A stretch of 64,000 nt of DNA, from NCBI RefSeq assembly GCF_020382885.2, contig NC_058493.1:29686067-29750066 (forward strand), given 5' to 3'. Position 1 is the first letter of the stretch, and the number at the start of each line of letters is the position of its first letter. This DNA is from Scatophagus argus. Its lineage: Eukaryota > Chordata > Actinopteri > Scatophagidae. Of this stretch, positions 1 through 12,138 are shown one piece after another. Position numbers and translations under genes: made by a program. The notes beneath the pieces were generated by a model, which did no database searches, had not been told where the DNA came from, and saw only the letters and a program-made list of their open reading frames with translations.

Positions 1-442
1 GCGCTGCCAGAATGCACAGCAGTGTGTTTGGGAATGGGAAACATATAAACGACAGATCCTGTGGACATGTACCTTCAGTGTGCAGCTGTGACGTTATTGC
101 CTGCACTGCTCTGCGTAAGCACATGCATAAAATGGACCAGCTTAGAATCTGAGATATGAGCGAAGAAGAAGAGAAGGCTGAAAACCAGTCGATCTAATCA
201 AAACCAAACTGACTGGAAGAATTAACATTTGAACAAACGTCGGCGTGATGAGAACTACCTACAATGACAATCTGCTGGACAGAATGAGATGAAGGTGGGC
301 ATGACAATGCGGGTATACCTCAGGACACTCATCAACTGACAACATCATCACCATTATCATCCTGTGTTTGAATCAGACTGGTTCCTTAAACTTCAAAAAG
401 GAGGGAGGAAGACGAGGAGCAGGAAGAAGGGGACGACTGTAC
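1..442. other. Left edge: galr1 intron 2, no other gene seen
   Basis: On the minus strand this follows the exon 2 donor at 442-441, so it should be intron 2 leading to a TM6-TM7 exon beyond the edge. I looked for the expected last-exon motifs (a WLPHH-like TM6 and an NP-containing TM7) on the minus strand and found none. Confidence 0.6.
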
Positions 443-3165
443 CTTTCTTTTGGAACGCTCAGACTTCTTGGACATGTTCTTCATCTTTTTATGTAGATGA
501 AGTAAAACCTGGAGAAAAAGCAAACAGTTTCAATCAAAACTGATCATCCATCCATCCATCCATTTTCTATACCGCTTATCCGTCAGGGTCGCGGGGGAGC
601 TGGAGCCTATCCCAGCTGACTACGGGCGAGAGGCGGGGTTCACCCTGGACTGGTCGCCAGTCAATCGCAGGGCCAACACACAAAGACAGACAACCACACA
701 CTCTCACACTCACACCTAGGGGGCAATGTAGAGCAGCCAATTAACCTAATGTGCATGTTTTTGGTATTGTGGGAGGAAGCCGGAGAACCCGGAGAAAACC
801 CACGCAGGCACAGGGAGAACATGCAAACTCCACATAGAAGGGCCCAGACCGGGATTCGAACCTGGGACCCTCTTGCTATGAGGCGACAGTGCTAACCACT
901 GTGCCGCCCCAAAACTGATCAATTAATCATAAAAAAGAAACAGGTGGAATAAAGTCACAGTATTGAATTCAATCTTTTTACACCCACAAAAACTATCCAT
1001 CCATTTTCTATAGCTGGGAGCTGCTACAACATACGGTCTGTGGTGTGTTGAAGTGTGGACTACAGCGAGTGGACAGACACTGACCAGCTTACAGGCTCAT
1101 GTTTACACTGTGTAGAGCCATTGATTAGCCAACACTGAGGGTTTTGTTGTTGATGTTTATGACCTTTAAATTGACACAAAATCCTGTGGGAGAACACTGG
1201 TTTGTCCAGCTCCTGTAGAAACCTGGTGGTGCAGTCTCATCACTGTGTGCACACTGGACCTTTTAACCTTTTAATTAACCAACAGTGACAACACTGTCAC
1301 AAACACTTTGTGTTTTATAAACAAATATATAAATTTATAAACTGAAGCTGTTTGGTCAGAGAAAACATAAGAGGTGCTTGCTGCAGAGCCAAATGGGTGG
1401 TGCAGCTCCACCTCTCTCGACCAAATGGAGAGGTTGTGGTTCCAGGTGTGGGGTGAGCCTGGACACGGAGGTGGAAGCAGACTGGGCCAGGGTCTGCAGT
1501 GAGACAGTTCTCACAAACCAAGCCAACTTTGGTCCTCCAAACAACAGGCCAGGTGATCCTCTCTTGTTTCAGTCCAGTGTCTTCCTCCAAGACAAACGAC
1601 TGCTGATAAGTTATTTCAGTTTGTCTTGAATTACAGTCTGATGTTTTGCCTTTGATAGAGAAGAAGAAATCATGCAGGCCTCATTTGAGAATTTTTAACA
1701 ATTGTTGCCACGGAGATAGAACTGAGCAGCATTTTGTTATCAGTGAACACTTGTACGGAGAGACGGTATTTTGATGATGATTATTTGTGGTTAGTTTGTC
1801 ACATGAGCAGAAGATTTCACGTTGCTGGAACAGATCAGATAAAGACACTGTGATGTTTTGATGTGAGTCACTTCTCAAGAGACAAAACTATACTTTGCAC
1901 TAGATGTAAATACTATTCATGTAAATACTGCACATTTTCACTTTATTAAAAGTTATTATTTTTTTATAAGCGTTCTATTTTACAATATTTAATTTTTACT
2001 CACCTATTTTTTGGTAGCAGGGACATAAAGAATTTCACTGCACATTGTACCGTGTATGATTGTGTGTATGACAAATAAACCTTGTATCTTGTATCTTTAA
2101 CTAAACTTTAATTTCACCATTTAAACTTTCACTCTGAATCACTTCCATCATGTAGAATTTAGGAAATTCAGACCAGCATTTTGTATGGTGAGGATTGCTA
2201 TCAGATTAAATGAAAGTGAGCAAAAATATGCTTCATCCACAAGCCATCTAACTCTGAACTTCCACACCTGCACTTACTTTGTCTGTGTTTTATTTTGAAA
2301 TGTGATGTCCGGTTGGTCTCTGCACGTTTTGTTTTTACGCACAGATTTTATGAGCATCAGGACTTTGTTGGTGCCCTTTGGTCCCTGTGCTCTGTTATTA
2401 ATCTGTGTTTTACAGCAGTTGGGAGTCAAACATTATCCCGTTAAAAGGGATCTTTTCTGAACTGACCTTTGTGTAGCAGCAGCTGATCAGCAGCAGTGGC
2501 AGAAGATATCCGATCAACAGAATGGTCACCTTGTACGACTGCTTGGAGGCTCCGGACCACTTTTCCCAGCAAAAGGAGTTGTTGGGGGCGGCGGGGTGGT
2601 TGGTGAGGACTTGGTGCTGGGCCACCGGCACCGAGCACAGCAAAGACAGCGTCCATATGATGCACAGACCGGTCAGCGCGTTCCTGCGGCTCCGGACGCT
2701 CGGAGACTTTCTGGAGCGCACCACGGCAATGTAGCGGTCCACAGACATGGCCACCAGCGTGAAGATGCTCACCAGCATGCTGACGGTGGAGAAGTAGTGC
2801 CCGAATTTACAGAGGAAGGCTCCGAACACCCACTCCGGCAGGGAGTAGACGGTGGCATGGAAGGGGACGCAGAAAAGGAGGAAGCTGAGGTCCGCCACGC
2901 TCAGGTTCACGATGAAGACGTTGGTCGGGCTGCTGGAGCGACTTGTCCCCCCACCACCACCGTCTCTCCCTCTGCTATGGTACCCCACCTTCCCGATCAC
3001 CAGCATCACAAGAGAGTTTCCCACCACCCCCACCACGAAGATCAGCCCGAACACCACCGGCACGATCACCGCCTCCGGTCCCGCGCCGTCGCTCTCCGCC
3101 GTCTCCGAGTGGTTGGACGGCGGAAGGTCAGATGAGCCGCAGGTGTCGTTTCCCAGCAGCAGCAT
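443..3165 (-). CDS. galr1: Galanin receptor type 1-like GPCR, coding exons 1-2 (3' end off window)
   Basis: Class A neuropeptide GPCR of the plasma membrane; GALR1 receptors bind galanin and signal through Gi. Exon 1 is 3165-2467 (233 codons) with donor gtcagt. Exon 2 is 508-443 (22 codons), flanked by ctccag and gtacag. Both junctions are phase 0, and this matches the known GALR1 layout of a break after TM5 and a small second exon. Visible features: N-glycosylation sequons at N6, N18 and N195; TM1 about 32-56; TM2 83-105; TM3 117-139; DRY at 143-145; TM4 162-180; TM5 212-232; and a C119-C199 disulfide pair. Exon 2 carries a basic third intracellular loop (HLHKKMKNMSKKSE) typical of GALR1. 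The TM6-TM7 exon is not in the window. The ATG at 3165 is the first ATG in a frame that stays open further upstream; it has A at -3 and gives a normal N-terminus length. Odd: intracellular loop 1 has a Gly/Ser-rich insertion (residues 66-80). The TVSMLVSIFTL stretch in TM3 favours GALR1 over GALR2. Confidence 0.9.
545..911 (-). mobile_element. tRNA-derived SINE, near full length
   Basis: Read on the minus strand from 911, the element starts with a tRNA-like head: an A-box-like stretch (tggttagcactg) and a B box (ggttcgaatcc) correctly spaced. It runs through a conserved body and ends in an (atgg)n tail, seen on plus as repeated catc/ccat at 545-565. The phrase ccattttctataccgctta near the tail is a very common fish interspersed repeat. 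It sits in galr1 intron 1. Confidence 0.85.
1985..2096 (+). mobile_element. Non-LTR retrotransposon 3' end fragment
   Basis: The stretch carries a fish LINE 3'-end signature (aagaatttcactgcacattg, then gacaaataaacc) followed by a short ttgtatc repeat tail. Only the 3' end is recognisable. Confidence 0.55.
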
Positions 3166-3299
3166 GTTGATGCTCCGCGGGGGGAGCTGGGGATCAGAGC
3201 AGAGGGTGGAGGAACAGGACACCGCGACAGGCTGGCTCAAAGACCAGGTCCATGATCCCGACCAAACAGCGACGGACTGCTGGAGAGACGACAAGTTAA

Positions 3300-5235
3300 C
3301 AGAAACACGGCGTACTGTTTCCTGTCAGCTGATTTCAAAACAAAATCACTGCATGACTCAGTTTTCCTCTCAGAAGTGAAGAGGAGGCAGAACGTGTGAA
3401 ATATGTGTATGTTCACTGGTGAAATTAAATCATAATTGTTTTTTAAATGAAAACTGACAAACAGAAAGAATGGAAGTTTCTGCGAGACTGCAAAAGAAAG
3501 ACGCTTTCAGACATGATGTTCTTCATTGAATCAGTTTACACAGAAACCAAATATCAGACCAGAATCAGAATTCCTTTATTTATCCCCGAGAGGAAATTCT
3601 TTTTTGTACAGACATTGCACTTGCAGTTTTCTGAGAAAGAAAGTGAAAGATATAAAAATAGGATAAACAACAAGATAAGTATAAATCTAAAAAATACAGG
3701 TATTTACAGATGGTTACACGGCAGACTTGACCTTCAACACACACACACGCTTCAGGTGTGAAACAGCTGCACCTCTGCTCATCTGTCACTGAATGCTGAT
3801 AAAGACAGCACACCTGGGCAGAGGACACCACATTTACCTCCACAGGTGGTAAACTATCTGGAGATTTGTCTTTGACTCCCTCTTTTAGACTCTGTGAACG
3901 TCTTCTCTGCCTAGATCACTCAGATCGTTTCCTGCTGATCTCATGGCAGCTCTCAGTTTCCTGATCCATGAACACAATGAAGGTGTTTTTTGTACAGTAA
4001 CATAACTTTACTGATACTCTTGGAGACAAGTTCAAAGTGCTGTGAGGACCTTCAACACAACTCATTAGGGCAGTAATTACACTGCAGTATGTGGGGAAAG
4101 TCATCCGCAATAGGATACACTACTGACTGTCATGTTACAGAGTACTGCAGTGTGGTTTGTCCAGGTGACTCACATGCTGGCTACAGTCAGAGTCAGAATC
4201 TGAACTGCTTCTGTGTTTCATGGCTTTCAAATGTTTTGAAATAAACAGTGTCCACGTGTATTAGTGTCCAGGTGACAGTCTGTTACAGACCAGAAGATTT
4301 TATGAATATTATCTCCTCACTTTGTTACACTAACTTTCTCTCATTCAGGAATATTCAGGATTTGATTTATACTGTGGCCTTAAAGCATGAAGGCCTCTCA
4401 AAGCTCTGATTGGAGAAAGCACCAAGTCAGCCTGTACAACCTGTGCAGGTGATGTGGATAAGGATCCTTCTGATTGAAACAGAGGAACTTTTATGGATTT
4501 ACTCGGCATGTACGTAGCAATAATTGAACTGCAATGCAAGAGTTACTTTAAATTTGCTTTAACGCCATCTATTGTTACTGAACTTTAACCAATGAAATAT
4601 CCAGGCAGTCTTCAGGAACGTCGCTTGTTTCAGGTATTTTCTTCTTCATTTACAGGAAAGCAAATGAATAACAGTTGTGAAGTGAACAACAGGTTGAGCT
4701 GACATGATTTTAGTTTAAATAACCTAATAACTTGTTAAATGTAGAGTTTCCACAGTAAAATCAGGTTTTGTTTGTTAACAAGTCACTGAGTTAATATTTG
4801 AGTGTTGCAGTGATTTGTCTTTGTATTTTCTCTCACATTCACTTCTAAACTTCCTGACAATGAAGGAAATTGTTAAACAAATGAAATTACTGACAGAAAA
4901 ATGAGGCAGTTCAACAAGCAGCTGGAGACAAAGTCAGAGTTGATGACTTAAAGATTTATGACATTGCAGTTAAACACCAGCAGCAGACTGAACTGTATGA
5001 CAGACTGATGGATGGACAGGAAAGTCTGCCACATTTGATAGCAAAGGTCTTCTATAAAACTTGTTCAAACATGTGGTAGTTTCTCAGGACCATAAATAAA
5101 TTTGCAAACAAATGAAGCCATACCTTTAATGTACTGTACATACAGAACAGAGAACTTATTAACTCAAGGCTGGATTTGAACACATGAAGGAAGAAACCTC
5201 TTTACTTCCCTCCATTCCTTTGTATGTTCCAAAAT
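3300..5235. other. Intergenic, upstream of galr1; no gene seen
   Basis: This lies 5' of the galr1 start and should include its promoter and any upstream noncoding exon, which I cannot place. A LINE 3' end occurs at about 3560-3715. Elsewhere I see AT-rich single-copy-looking DNA with no conserved coding signal on either strand. Confidence 0.6.
3560..3715 (-). mobile_element. LINE 3' end fragment (Rex1-like)
   Basis: The stretch cagaatcagaattcctttat followed by ttatccccgagaggaaattc is the reverse complement of a fish Rex1-like 3' end with an (attctg)n-type tail. The coding part is missing. Confidence 0.6.
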
Positions 5236-7975
5236 CTGGGTGTGGTCATGATGTGGTCCGTTCTGTCTCTGTTGCTCAGCTCAGCTTCGCTTAGTGTTAG
5301 CATGGCTTCTTCCACTCACTCTCTCTCTCTCTGCCTCTCCCGTCTTCTGTAAGGTGTGTGAAATGTTTAGCTATTCCTCTGCCTCCTTTAGTGAGAGTGA
5401 GATGTGTAGAAAATGTAGCTTATTCATAGCCTTGGAGGCGAGGCTAACTGAGTTAGAGGCCCGGCTTCGTACTGTAGATCATAGTCCATTAGCCCCGACA
5501 GCTAGCCAGCTGCAGTTAGCCTGTGTGGACCAGCCTCCCTTAGCTGCTGTTAGTTGTCCTCCGGAAGTCAGGGAACTTGGGTGGGGGTTTGAAGGAAGCG
5601 CAGTCCGAAACAAAGACCCGTGGTTCACCACCAGCCGCTTCATGTGTCTAACCGCTTTTCCCTACTCAACCACACACCCACTGAGAACCCGACCCTGGTT
5701 ATTGGCGATTCTGTTTTGCGATACGTGAAGCCAACAACAGAAACCATAGTCAAATGCATCCCAGGGGCCAGAGCGGGCAACATAGAAGGCAATTTAAAGC
5801 TGCTGGTGAGAGATTATTATATAGAGTAAATACAGTAAGATTGTAATTCACATCAGCGCTAATGACACCCGGCTACGCCAGTCAGACGTCACCAAATTTA
5901 ATATGGAGTTGGTGCGTAATTTGGCAAAAACTATGTTGGACTCCGTAGCGTTCTCTGGTTCCCTCTTGAATCTGACCAGTGATGACATATTTAGTTAGCA
6001 TGTCATCGCTCCGTTACTGGCTGTCACGGTGGTGTCCAGAAAACAACGTGGCCTTTATTCATCCCACCTGGGGTGGAGCAGCTCATATTTCTACCAATAT
6101 AGCCAAGTTTATTAGACAACCAACACCCTGACAACCCAGGGTTGAGGCTAGGAGGAAGAGTCGCTGTCTTACACACTTTTCTGCTGCTTCTGTAGGACTG
6201 CCGCCCTGCATCAAAAACACAATAAATAAAAATATAAATGCACACAGTAACACTAAGTTTAACAATCCCATAGAAACAGTGTCAGTGCCTCATCCTCCCA
6301 CAGTCCAACCAGCACAAAAGTTAAGAAGTGTTAATCATAATAACCTCATAAAAATACAAACTAGCAATTATTTAGAACCACAAAATAGGACAATCAGATG
6401 TGGATTATTAAATATACGATCCCTCCACTCTAAATCCCTCTTAGTCAGTGATCTAATTATTGATCATCAGTCCAATATATTCTGCCTCACTGAGACTTGG
6501 TTACGGGATGAAGAATATGTTAGTTTAAATGAATCAACTCCATCTGGTTATATTAACTATCAGGAGGAGTGGCAGCAATCTACCACTCCAGCCTTCAGAT
6601 TAACCCCAAACCTAAATCCATCTATAGCTCATTTGAGAGTCTCACTCTCAGCCTGTCTCACCAAAACTGGAAGTCAGAAAAGCCAGTTTTATTAGTTGTT
6701 GTGTATCGCCCACCTGCTGCTGCTTACTCAGAGTTCCTGTCTGAGTTTTCTGACTTCTTATCTAGTTTAGTGCTCAGTACAGATAAAGTCATTATAGTGG
6801 ATGAATTTAACATTCATATGGATGTTGACCCTGACAGTCTTAAGACAGCCTTTAACTCACTCTGAGATTCAATAGGTTTCCTTCAGAGAGTAAATGAACC
6901 AACACACTGTCATAATCACACCCTCGATCTAGTTCTCACCTACGGCCTTGAAACTAAGAACCTGTTAGTTGTCCCTCAAAACCCTCTCCTTTAAGACCAT
7001 TCACTTATAACTTTTGAGCTAACTCTAACAGACCTTACAGCAAGGAACAAAAAGGTTTACTATACCAGATGCCTCTCTGAGAATACTGTAGACAGATTTA
7101 GAGATGCAATCCCATCACAGCTCCCTTCAGCACCATGTACCAGTACAACAGAGCATACTGACTTAAATATTACTCCTGCAGAAATTGATTACTTTGTCAA
7201 CACTGCAGCCACGTTACAGTTTTAGAAATGGTTGCCCCACTGAGAAAGAAGGTTACAAATCATAGGAGGCTAGCTCCTTGGTATAATTCAAATATAAGAA
7301 CACTGAAGAAAACATCAAGACGGATGGAGAGGAAGTGGTACTCCTCCAAATCAGTTGAATCCCAGAGGGCCTGGAAAGATAGTCTATTGACATATAAAAA
7401 GGCCCTTTGTAAAGCCAGAACTGCTTATTATTCATCACTAATAGAGCAAAACAAGAACAACCCACATTTTCTCTTAAACACTGTAGCCAGACTGACAAAG
7501 ATTCACAGCTCTGTTGAGCCTTGTATTCCTGCAACTCTTAGTAGTGAAGACTTCATGAGTTTCTTCACCAATAAAAATCACAAACTTTAGATCAATCACA
7601 AACTTTAAATCAATAAAGATCTCTCCACGGTAGCCAATATACTGCCATCTTTAGAAACCTCTTTCAGTCCTAATCAACCTCTGGACAGCTTCCTGCCCAT
7701 AGACCTCCCTGAGCTGACCTCCAGCATTAATAAATCTAACCCAACGACATGTCTCTTAGACCTCACCCCAGCTAAACTCCTCAAGGACGTCTTCCCTCTG
7801 GTCGACGCTTCCTTTTTCGATCAGATCAACTTGTCTTTAACAACAGGTTATGTACCACAGACGTTTAAAACTGCTGTTATCAGATCTTTACTTAAAAAAC
7901 CTTCACTTGACCCAGACATCCTAGCAAACTATAGACCGATATCCAACCTCGCATTTGTTTCTAAAAAACTTGAAA

Positions 7976-8890
7976 GAGACTTAGACTTAACTTACATTAT
8001 TGTCATTCAGCAGATCCATCAGTGATGCACCTATTGAATGAAATGTTGTTACATTGCTCACAGAAAGTCAGGCATTAAGTAATCTCTGTACAAAAAAATA
8101 AATATAAGAGTAATAATAATTAATTGTGGGGAAAAAAATAATTGTGGGGGAAAAAGTAAATAGAAGATAGTAAATATATAAAGTATTGTGAGAACAAAGT
8201 GACACTGGTAAAATAAAAGGTACACAAAGTAAAAAATAAAGTGACCAGAGAATAAAGTGATGTGTGGCATCGAGATAGCATTCAAGTACCACATGTTACA
8301 TGTCCCAGAGTGGTGGGGGTGGGGGCTCTGATACAGTCCACAGAAGAGGGTCCTGTGTTATTGTGTGTGGGTGTTCAGCAGCCTAATGGCTAGGAGGAAG
8401 AAGCTGTTCCTGAATCTGGATGTTCTGCTGCAGAACCTCCTACCAGAGGGCGCATTGAAAACAGTCCATGGTGAGGGTGGTGGGGTCAGAGGAAATGTGT
8501 TGGGCTCTGGTCAGCACTTGAGCCCAATGTCTCGGATAGAGGGGAGCGGGGTCCTGATGAGTTTCTCCGCTGTCCTGGTGTTGCCCAGGTCTTGAAAAAG
8601 ACCATGGATTCGCTGATCTTGGGAGCGTTTTGCAGCCTTGATGGAATGGCTCAAGTTGGATCTTGCTTCTCTGAGAGCCCAAGTATCGCCAGATCTAAAG
8701 GCTGCATCACACCCCCTCAGTGCTGGTCGTACCTCCCTAGTCATCCATGGTTTATCGTTGGCCCTGGTTACAACAGTTTTTGTAACAGAGACGTCTTCTG
8801 CACATAAGAGTGGTTGCAAGTCAGTCAACTGATCACCTACACATGAAAAGCCTGTTTGAAGTGTTTAAGTCTGGTTTGAGAGACCATCAC
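7976..8890 (-). mobile_element. Rex1-like LINE fragment nested in the L2 element
   Basis: The minus strand encodes the linker between endonuclease and RT that is typical of Rex1-like elements (NDKPWMTREVRPALRG, then RSGDTWALREARSNLSHSIK), but 3' terminal sequence is joined directly to it, so RT is internally deleted. At the low-coordinate end a gacttagactta run looks like the element's repeated 3' tail. Insertion here explains why the surrounding L2 loses its RT. Confidence 0.7.
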
Positions 8891-8892
8891 AG

Positions 8893-8985
8893 CACAGAAA
8901 CATCCATCCATCTTCTTCCGCTTCATCTGGAAACAGGTCACAGGGGCAGCAGCTTGAGCAGGGATGCCCAGACTTCCCTGTGTCC
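8893..8985. mobile_element. Short SINE-like fragment
   Basis: The phrase ccatccatcttcttccgctt followed by a cagcagcttgagcag block is a recurrent fish interspersed-repeat tail. It lies between the nested Rex1-like fragment and the L2 3' UTR. Confidence 0.5.
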
Positions 8986-9716
8986 TGCTCTCCTCGTAGT
9001 TTTGTGTCTCCCCCTCCCTTTCTTTCTCTCTGTATCTTTCTGCAGGTTTCTCTCCATCCAGATCTACATGTTGAACTGCATCCTCTGACAAACCCAGTGA
9101 CAAACCCAGTGTCTACTGTCAAACTCTGCCTGTTGTTCTTCTATGTAGTGATATTAGAACTAACTTAAACAACATATCAGCTAAGAAACAAATACATACA
9201 ATACATAATCTCCAGAATTCCAGTTATAACAACCTGTCATGTTTGTCCTTTGTAATATATGATGTCTACTGCATGTATGTTTCTCTCTCTCTCTCTCTCT
9301 TTCATCCTCTCTGTCCTGTCTACCTCTTCTTCTCCTCCTTCAAACAGCCGACTATCAGCAGGATGGTTCTCCCTTGTGAGTCGGGTCCTGCTCAGGGTTT
9401 CTTCCTGTTAAAAGGGAGTTTATCCTTGCCACTGTCTGCTTGCTCGGGGGTTCAGGCTCTGGGTCTCTGTAAAGCACCTAGAGACAATTTTAATTGTAAA
9501 AGGTGCTATATAAATAAACTGAATCGATTTAAACATAACATGATTCTTTTCTGCAGAAGGACAAAAATGCTCCAATTGATCAGAAAATGAGGGGCTCTTA
9601 AATGCATATGTGCATTATCTTGTATTTAATAAAACATATATGAAAAAGCTGCTACAAATGTAGTTGGCACAGAAGACAAATCGATCTCATTGTCATCACT
9701 GTTCCTGTGTGTTTAC

Positions 9717-10425
9717 GTTGTGTGTCTTACCTTGTGTCAAGCTGGGGCTCGGAGCAGGACTCAGACAAAGAGACTCGAGTTCAAAAGATCAGACTTTATT
9801 AACAACATCTGAAACAAACCTCCTGGCAGAGTGAAAAAACAATGAGGCTATGAAAATATCCTAATGTGCGTTCTTCCAGGAGAACACACAGCTATGAATC
9901 ATTAACAACAAAAAAGCAGAGAAAAGGAAACAAAGGCTCGCTATGAAATTTTACGAAAAAAAGATGCTCCCAAAGAATGAAATAAATCTACAATTTAAGG
10001 TAATAAATCTAAGAACAAAAAATCACTCCAACTGGAGGAAAATCTAAACTATCAATACAAATAATTCTACGATCAAAAATCACTCTAAAAAGAGGAAAAA
10101 AATAACTTGAAACTAAACTGAGCTATGAAATGTACAACAAAAAAATCACTCACAAAGAGGATGCAACAATGAGCTTACTAGACAGGATACTATGGCTGTA
10201 GCAAGGAGAGCTGGCATGATCACACAAAGGAACACAGACTATTTGAACACATGGAGGTAATAGGGAACAGGTGAACACAATCGGGTAATCGGGGAAACAA
10301 TCAAACTGAAGACACATGAGGAATGGCAAGTGACCTGAAACCAGAGGAGAGTTACTTTTCAAAATAAAACAGGAAATAACAAGACATAAAATCTAAAACA
10401 AGACATTACCGCGCGGTGTGACACA
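9717..10425. repeat. Unclassified interspersed-repeat-like block with internal degenerate tandem units
   Basis: The block starts tgtgtc and ends gacaca. It contains short units starting aatcact at 10021, 10079 and 10144, spaced 58 and 65 bases apart. Base composition is A-rich on plus. It carries no recognisable protein motif. It resembles non-coding terminal or non-autonomous repeats that are frequent in fish, but I cannot assign a family. The adjoining 10430-10980 shows nothing I can identify. Confidence 0.4.
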
Positions 10426-10984
10426 TTTTCTACATCTCTTAATTGACTCTGCAAATCGTGTAAATATAACTTCTGTTTAATCCAACTGCCTCAGTAGTTG
10501 TTTTTGTGTGCTCAGTTTGGGGTCCAAATTTCACACTCTGGTGTCACCGTGTCCTGACTCTGAGTGTGAGACAGGTAAATAATTCAGATCTTCAGCCTCA
10601 GACACAAGTACTGTCTCAAGTCTGTTCAGGATGTGAATTCATTCCTCCTGGAAGCCTAACATTCAGACTCAGTCACAATGGGAACAAGATTTGGGTTTTC
10701 GCTCATTCCTGCAGGGTGAGAAAGAACATATAAACATGCAGTCATTTCCAAATCAGTCACATTCACAGTTATTAAACTGGAAAACATAAATAACTCCCTC
10801 CAGACTTTAAGAAACAAGCCCAAACTCTTCTGACCTCTGCTGGCCTGGACAAGAGGGAACTTTGACTGATGCTGTGGGACTGTCCCTTCTGTACGGCAAG
10901 CAAATGGGAGACAGCATCCTCCTATTTGACACCAATGTCAGAGTGTCCAGTTCCACGTCGACAATGTCACCAGGCCTTCAGATT

Positions 10985-11960
10985 ACATTGTCAGCTTTGT
11001 CCAGCAGATGTTTAAGGACCCCAGCCTTAGTAGAGACAGCTATGGCCTTTCTTGTAGAGGGCTTCAGTGTTCTTCCAGTTCAATTTACACTTTCAGGTGC
11101 TTATAGTCTTCTAGAACACCCACAATGACCATCTGGATGGAAATAGAGGCCCTCCTTTATTAAACTGCACACCATGTGACAGGACTTACCACAGGTTTGG
11201 ACTCAACATCCTAATCACATGACCAACTACAGCAGAGTCATCTGAGAACTTCTGAAGACAACGTGACTTTAGGCCTTGCACTCTTAATGACCTCTTCTCA
11301 GGTCTCAGATCATTGCACATTTAATCCAAATAAACCTTTATAACTGACTATTTGAACATCATCGCTGACCTCTGACCTGATGCTCCAGTGAGCCACAGTC
11401 ACAGAAGTGGAAACCACTTTAAGATAAGATAAGATGAACTTTATTGATCCCGCAGTGGGGAAATTTACTTGTCGTGGCAGCTCACAAGAACAGAGAAAGT
11501 TTGCAAAAAGCAAAAGTGTTAAAACAGTGATAAAATATAAAGGTAAAATAAATGAACAATTTACAAATTACAGCAGACACAGTACAATATACAGCTATAT
11601 ACAAGTCCTCATAAGAGAGGAAAACAGGACTAGACTGTTGAGCTGTACAGTCTAACAGCAGTGGGAATGAAGGAGCTGCTGTAGCTCCTTCCTACACTGA
11701 GGGTGTAGCAGTCTGCCGCTGAAGGAGCTGCTCAGAGCCTCCACTGTCTGATGCAGAGGGTGAGAGGTGTTGTCCATGATGGATGTCAGCTTGGCTAACG
11801 TCCTCCTGTCACCCACCTCCTCCACAGAGTCCAGTGGGCAGCCCAGGACAGAGCTGGCCCTCCTGACCAGCTTGTTCAGTCTCTTCCTGTCCTGGTCTGT
11901 GCTGCACTGTTCCCAACAGGGATCTGAGTCATGGGGCAGATACACAAATTATTTGTCACT
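10985..11960 (-). mobile_element. Rex1-like LINE 3' portion, decayed
   Basis: On the minus strand, from 11960 down to 11652, the C-terminal region of Rex1-like RT is readable (LNKLVRRASSVLGCPLDSV, then RRTLAKLTSIMDNTSHPLH). The 3' end lies at about 11424, where plus reads gataagataagatgaacttt, the reverse complement of a (ttatc)n tail. More decayed sequence of the same type (tcttgtagagggcttcagtg) is visible at 10990-11300. Confidence 0.75.
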
Positions 11961-11998
11961 TTTGTAAACTCTGAGAGTCTGTGCATTTGGCCTCAATG

Positions 11999-12138
11999 CT
12001 GGTGATCATATCTGCCTGAGCTTTTCTCCTTGCTCCTCCTGGCAACAGCACCACCTGTGATCTCCATGCTGGTGAACATATCTGCCTGAGCTTTTCTCCT
12101 TGCTCCTCCTGCCAACAGCACCACCTATGATCTCCATG
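11999..12138. repeat. Two-copy 70-bp tandem duplication
   Basis: Copy 1 starts at 11999 (ctggtgatcatatctgcctg) and copy 2 at 12069 (ctggtgaacatatctgcctg). The copies differ at only a few bases. No gene association. Confidence 0.85.

Larger units (their letters stand above)
509..2466 (-). other. Intron 1 of the galr1-like gene
   Basis: This 1.96 kb intron separates the two visible galr1 coding exons. It holds a tRNA-derived SINE at 545-911 and a LINE 3' end at about 1985-2095. I see no further coding signal in 912-1980 or 2100-2460; open frames there have no recognisable protein features. Confidence 0.8.
5240..9530 (+). mobile_element. Broken L2-clade LINE with ORF1 esterase, endonuclease and RT remnants, plus nested insertions
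   Basis: A plus-strand non-LTR retrotransposon. ORF1 remains (about 5290-5990) include a coiled-coil heptad stretch (ALEARLTELEARLRTV) and an SGNH-esterase-like block ([11 protein letters not shown], then [14 protein letters not shown]). From about 6270 an apurinic endonuclease begins ([22 protein letters not shown]). The RT N-terminus follows near 7230-7970 and stops just after NYRPISNL. In-frame stops and frame changes occur throughout, so it is dead. At about 7976-8890 a Rex1-like fragment in the opposite orientation interrupts it. The L2 3' UTR resumes at about 8985 and ends near 9530 with a gtgctatataaataaactga-type tail. RT catalytic motifs are missing. Confidence 0.85.

Noticed and set aside
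844-911. A minus-strand tRNA gene
   Set aside because: This is the tRNA-like head of a SINE, followed by its body and an (atgg)n tail.
3166-3294. 43-codon upstream extension of the galanin receptor frame
   Set aside because: It contains no ATG, so the frame is open but the protein should start at 3165.
2596-3379. Long plus-strand open frames over the galanin receptor exon
   Set aside because: They are antisense shadows of the GC-rich GPCR exon, with His/Pro/Arg-rich low-complexity content and no protein features.
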